From NCBI GenBank assembly GCA_003453835.1, contig DMMN01000240.1, forward strand, positions 3,926-10,860: 6,935 bases of DNA. Direction: 5' to 3'. A program made the translations under genes and the position numbers. The notes beneath the pieces were generated by a model. The model saw only the letters and a list, made by a program, of their open reading frames with translations. It was not told the origin of the DNA and did no database searches. The DNA comes from Bacteroidota bacterium (GTDB taxonomy: Bacteria > Bacteroidota > Ignavibacteria > UBA10030). Positions 4,725 to 6,935 of this stretch are shown in pieces. Within the stretch, counting starts at the first letter, position 1, and each line of letters starts with the position of its first letter.

Positions 4725-6836
4725 ATGCCTCAGTTAAGAAACCTCATTCTTCTCATTCTCTCGTTCACCATCGTCTTGACCGCTCACGCTCAAGAGGAGG
4801 AAGAGGATACCCTTACGGTTGAGCTTGGTGAGGTTGTTGTAACCGGTGCGCGCGGTGGAGGGGGATCGTTGCTCTTGCCGATGGCGATTGGCGTCATCGA
4901 CGCGCGGGAGTTCTCAACCAGCCGAAGGTTTGGATTGAACGATGCACTCTGGGCCATGCCGGGTGTGCTGGTGCAAAGCAGAGGGGGAGGACAAGACGTT
5001 CGACTGACCGTCCGTGGATTTGGCGCACGGGGCAACGGAGATCGCTCGAATGCCGGGACCGTCCGCGGCGTGAAGATTCTCATGGATGGTTTCCCCGAAA
5101 CCGAGCCCGATGGGAGAACGTCTCTCGATCTTATTGACCTGCATGCCGCAAGCCGCATCGAGGTTCTCCGCACGAACGCATCCACCCTTTTCGGCAACGC
5201 ATCCGGGGGTGTCATAAACATCGAATCGATGCCTTTCTTTTCGGAGCCGTTCATCGAAAGCAGCAATTCGTTTGGAAGCTTCGGCCTTCGGCGGAACAGT
5301 TTCCGCGTCGGCGCACCGCTGAGCTCGGGCCGGTTCCTTTTCTCGCTCTCCAACTCCGAGTTCGACGGCTGGCGTGGAAACTCCTCAAGCGCGAGCACGC
5401 AATTCCATTCCTCGGCTCGCTTCGATGTGGAGGGACTTATCCGACTCAGGCTGGTGGCAAGCGGTGCACAGAGCAGGTTTCAAATTCCGGGTCCGCTGAC
5501 GCAGTATGAATTCGATGCCGATCCCAGGCAGGCGAATCCGACCTATGCGTCTCGGAATGAGCGCCGGTTTAACCGTGTCGGCCGGTTGGGATTCTCGATC
5601 TCGCGAACATCCGAAGAGGAGCACTCCTTTGAGGTGTTGGCATATGTTTCCCCGAAAGTCCTCGAGCGCTCGGAGCGGAGTACCTATCGGGATTTCAATC
5701 GGTACCACGCCGGCGGAGGAGCATCCTATCAATGGAAGCCGGCCAATATCGAATGGCAACCTCGCGTTCTTCTTGGTCTCGATGAAGCTTACCAGGATGG
5801 AAGCATTCTCTTTTACAATTTGGTGAACGGTGAGCGAGGTGATTCTCTGCGCACCAACAAGCGAGAGGGAGCCAACACCTTTGGCATCTTCGCCCAGGTG
5901 GATCTTCGCTTGTTGGAGAATCTTTCCCTCACCTTCGCAGGGAGATATGATCGGCAGACTTACATCAGCGAGTTGTTCGCGGCAGGGACGAAAAGTGCCA
6001 ATGCGAAGGAGCGTCTCGAGTTCAACCATTTCACTCCCAAAGCGGCACTTCTGTATCGTCTCTCCGGTACTCATTCTGTGTACATCAGCATCGGCGGCGG
6101 TCTGGAGTCCCCGACTTTCAATGAAGTCGACCCACCCCCTGCGCTTGCAAGCGTAGAGCTCAATCCCTTTTTGAAACCGATGACTTCAACGACGTACGAA
6201 GCCGGCTTCAAGGGAGTAGAAGCCTTTCAGGGTCACCTATTTATTCGAGGCTTTACGTATTCGTTTGCCGCGTACGCCATCGACATCAGCGATGAGATCG
6301 TTCCGTTTGATGGCGGGGCATGGTTCTTCTCGGCAGGTGCGTCTCGGCGGCGTGGGTTCGAGTTCGGCTCGCATATTGACTTTCGTTATGGACTGAGCCT
6401 GCGAGCCGCCTTTACGTTTCTGGACGCGCGCTACGTTACCTACTCCAACGAGTTTGGCGATCTTACAGGCCACAACGTCCCGGGCATTCCACCAACGGTT
6501 CTCAACCTCCGACTCCGTTACGCGCATGCATCGGGGGCTCACGCTGAGTTCGACGTGGACCATATTGGTGGCTATGACGCCAATGATCAGAACACGCTGA
6601 GCGCTCCTACATCGTTCTTGCTCAATGTTTCAGCCGGATATCCCCTCCGTACGGGATCGCTGGCGGCGCAGCTCTTCCTCGGCGTCAGCAACGTAACCGA
6701 CCGGAGGGTTGCGGCCTCGGCCTTCATCAATCCGACGACCAAGAGTTTCGGTGGCGTTCGCATTTCTCCTTCTTTTTTGGAGCCCGGTCTCCCCCGAAAT
6801 ATCTTCGGCGGAATCGACCTGCGTTTCGAGCTCTGA
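4725..6836 (+). CDS. TonB-dependent outer-membrane receptor (FecA/YncD-like plug), complete
   Basis: The protein has 703 residues. Residues 1-22 are a signal peptide (hydrophobic LILLILSFTIVL, cut after AHA). The mature N-terminus starts with an acidic EEEED run, followed by a TonB-box-like stretch ending GEVVVTGAR (35-43). The plug domain spans about 45-170: LNDALWAMPGV (71-81), VRLTVRGFGARG (92-103), VKILMDGFPETEPDG (116-130), RIEVLRTNAST (144-154) and LFGNASGGVINI (155-166). The remaining 530 residues are a 22-strand-type barrel with a NVTD block near the end and the final strand GGIDLRFEL. No carboxypeptidase-D-like N-terminal domain and no SusC-type features are present, so it resembles iron-chelate or cofactor receptors rather than glycan receptors. 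The DGxPxTxPDG and LFGNASGGVI wording recalls FecA and YncD-type receptors; ligand assignment is low confidence. The gene starts 33 bases after the secreted propeller, with no terminator seen between, suggesting one operon. ATG 4717 is out of frame. Confidence 0.92.
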   Translation: MPQLRNLILLILSFTIVLTAHAQEEEEDTLTVELGEVVVTGARGGGGSLLLPMAIGVIDAREFSTSRRFGLNDALWAMPGVLVQSRGGGQDVRLTVRGFGARGNGDRSNAGTVRGVKILMDGFPETEPDGRTSLDLIDLHAASRIEVLRTNASTLFGNASGGVINIESMPFFSEPFIESSNSFGSFGLRRNSFRVGAPLSSGRFLFSLSNSEFDGWRGNSSSASTQFHSSARFDVEGLIRLRLVASGAQSRFQIPGPLTQYEFDADPRQANPTYASRNERRFNRVGRLGFSISRTSEEEHSFEVLAYVSPKVLERSERSTYRDFNRYHAGGGASYQWKPANIEWQPRVLLGLDEAYQDGSILFYNLVNGERGDSLRTNKREGANTFGIFAQVDLRLLENLSLTFAGRYDRQTYISELFAAGTKSANAKERLEFNHFTPKAALLYRLSGTHSVYISIGGGLESPTFNEVDPPPALASVELNPFLKPMTSTTYEAGFKGVEAFQGHLFIRGFTYSFAAYAIDISDEIVPFDGGAWFFSAGASRRRGFEFGSHIDFRYGLSLRAAFTFLDARYVTYSNEFGDLTGHNVPGIPPTVLNLRLRYAHASGAHAEFDVDHIGGYDANDQNTLSAPTSFLLNVSAGYPLRTGSLAAQLFLGVSNVTDRRVAASAFINPTTKSFGGVRISPSFLEPGLPRNIFGGIDLRFEL

Positions 6837-6935
6837 AACTATGAATGAAACGCCGGAGTAATCTCTCATCCTGATCCGTAATTTCGATTGAGTCTTTCCC
6901 TCTTTTTCTGTAACTACTCAAGTTGACCGCCTCAG

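Noticed and set aside
6837..6935. Terminator or gene start after the last receptor
   Set aside because: A pyrimidine-rich stretch is present near 6895-6909, but I could not find a convincing stem before it. The only short frame is six codons.

Overview
The window most likely comes from a bacterium of the Bacteroidota/Chlorobiota/Ignavibacteria side of the FCB superphylum. The strongest sign is the C-terminus of the protein at 3057-4691. It carries a textbook type IX secretion (T9SS) type A sorting domain, with an SLSQNYPNPFN start, an LGREV block, an SGVYYYR block and an IK end. Two TonB-dependent outer-membrane receptors, weak Shine-Dalgarno sites at most starts and a TAnnTTTG-type promoter candidate fit the same placement. 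The exact lineage cannot be fixed from this sequence.

Layout, all on the + strand. Positions 1-819 are the 3' end of a TonB-dependent receptor gene that begins outside the window. It is followed at 852-891 by a 9-bp perfect stem-loop, probably a terminator or a palindromic intergenic repeat. Positions 892-1161 hold no convincing gene but contain a second 9-bp perfect inverted repeat (1089-1124). This lies just ahead of a small 70-residue protein with two CxxC pairs (1162-1374), a probable zinc ribbon. After 183 bases with a candidate promoter (1443-1474) comes a tightly spaced set of three genes: a POT/PTR-type major facilitator transporter (1558-3045), a secreted six-Asp-box beta-propeller with a T9SS sorting domain (3057-4691, 11-base gap), and a complete TonB-dependent receptor (4725-6836, 33-base gap). 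Positions 6837-6935 hold no gene that I can support.

How the genes may work together (inference): the spacing suggests that the transporter, the secreted propeller and the second receptor are co-transcribed. A surface or extracellular binding or degrading protein, an outer-membrane TonB-driven importer and an inner-membrane proton-coupled importer would make a cell-surface-to-cytoplasm uptake route. POT-family peptide transport makes small peptides the natural first guess for the inner-membrane step. No SusD-like protein, peptidase or regulator lies in the window, and no substrate can be read from the sequence.

I found no RNA gene, CRISPR array, transposase or integrase. The most useful second looks are the small zinc-ribbon gene with its upstream palindrome, the possible surface-scavenging operon, the atypical 14-helix POT transporter, and an 18-base near-copy of the intergenic hairpin arm inside the linker of the secreted protein.
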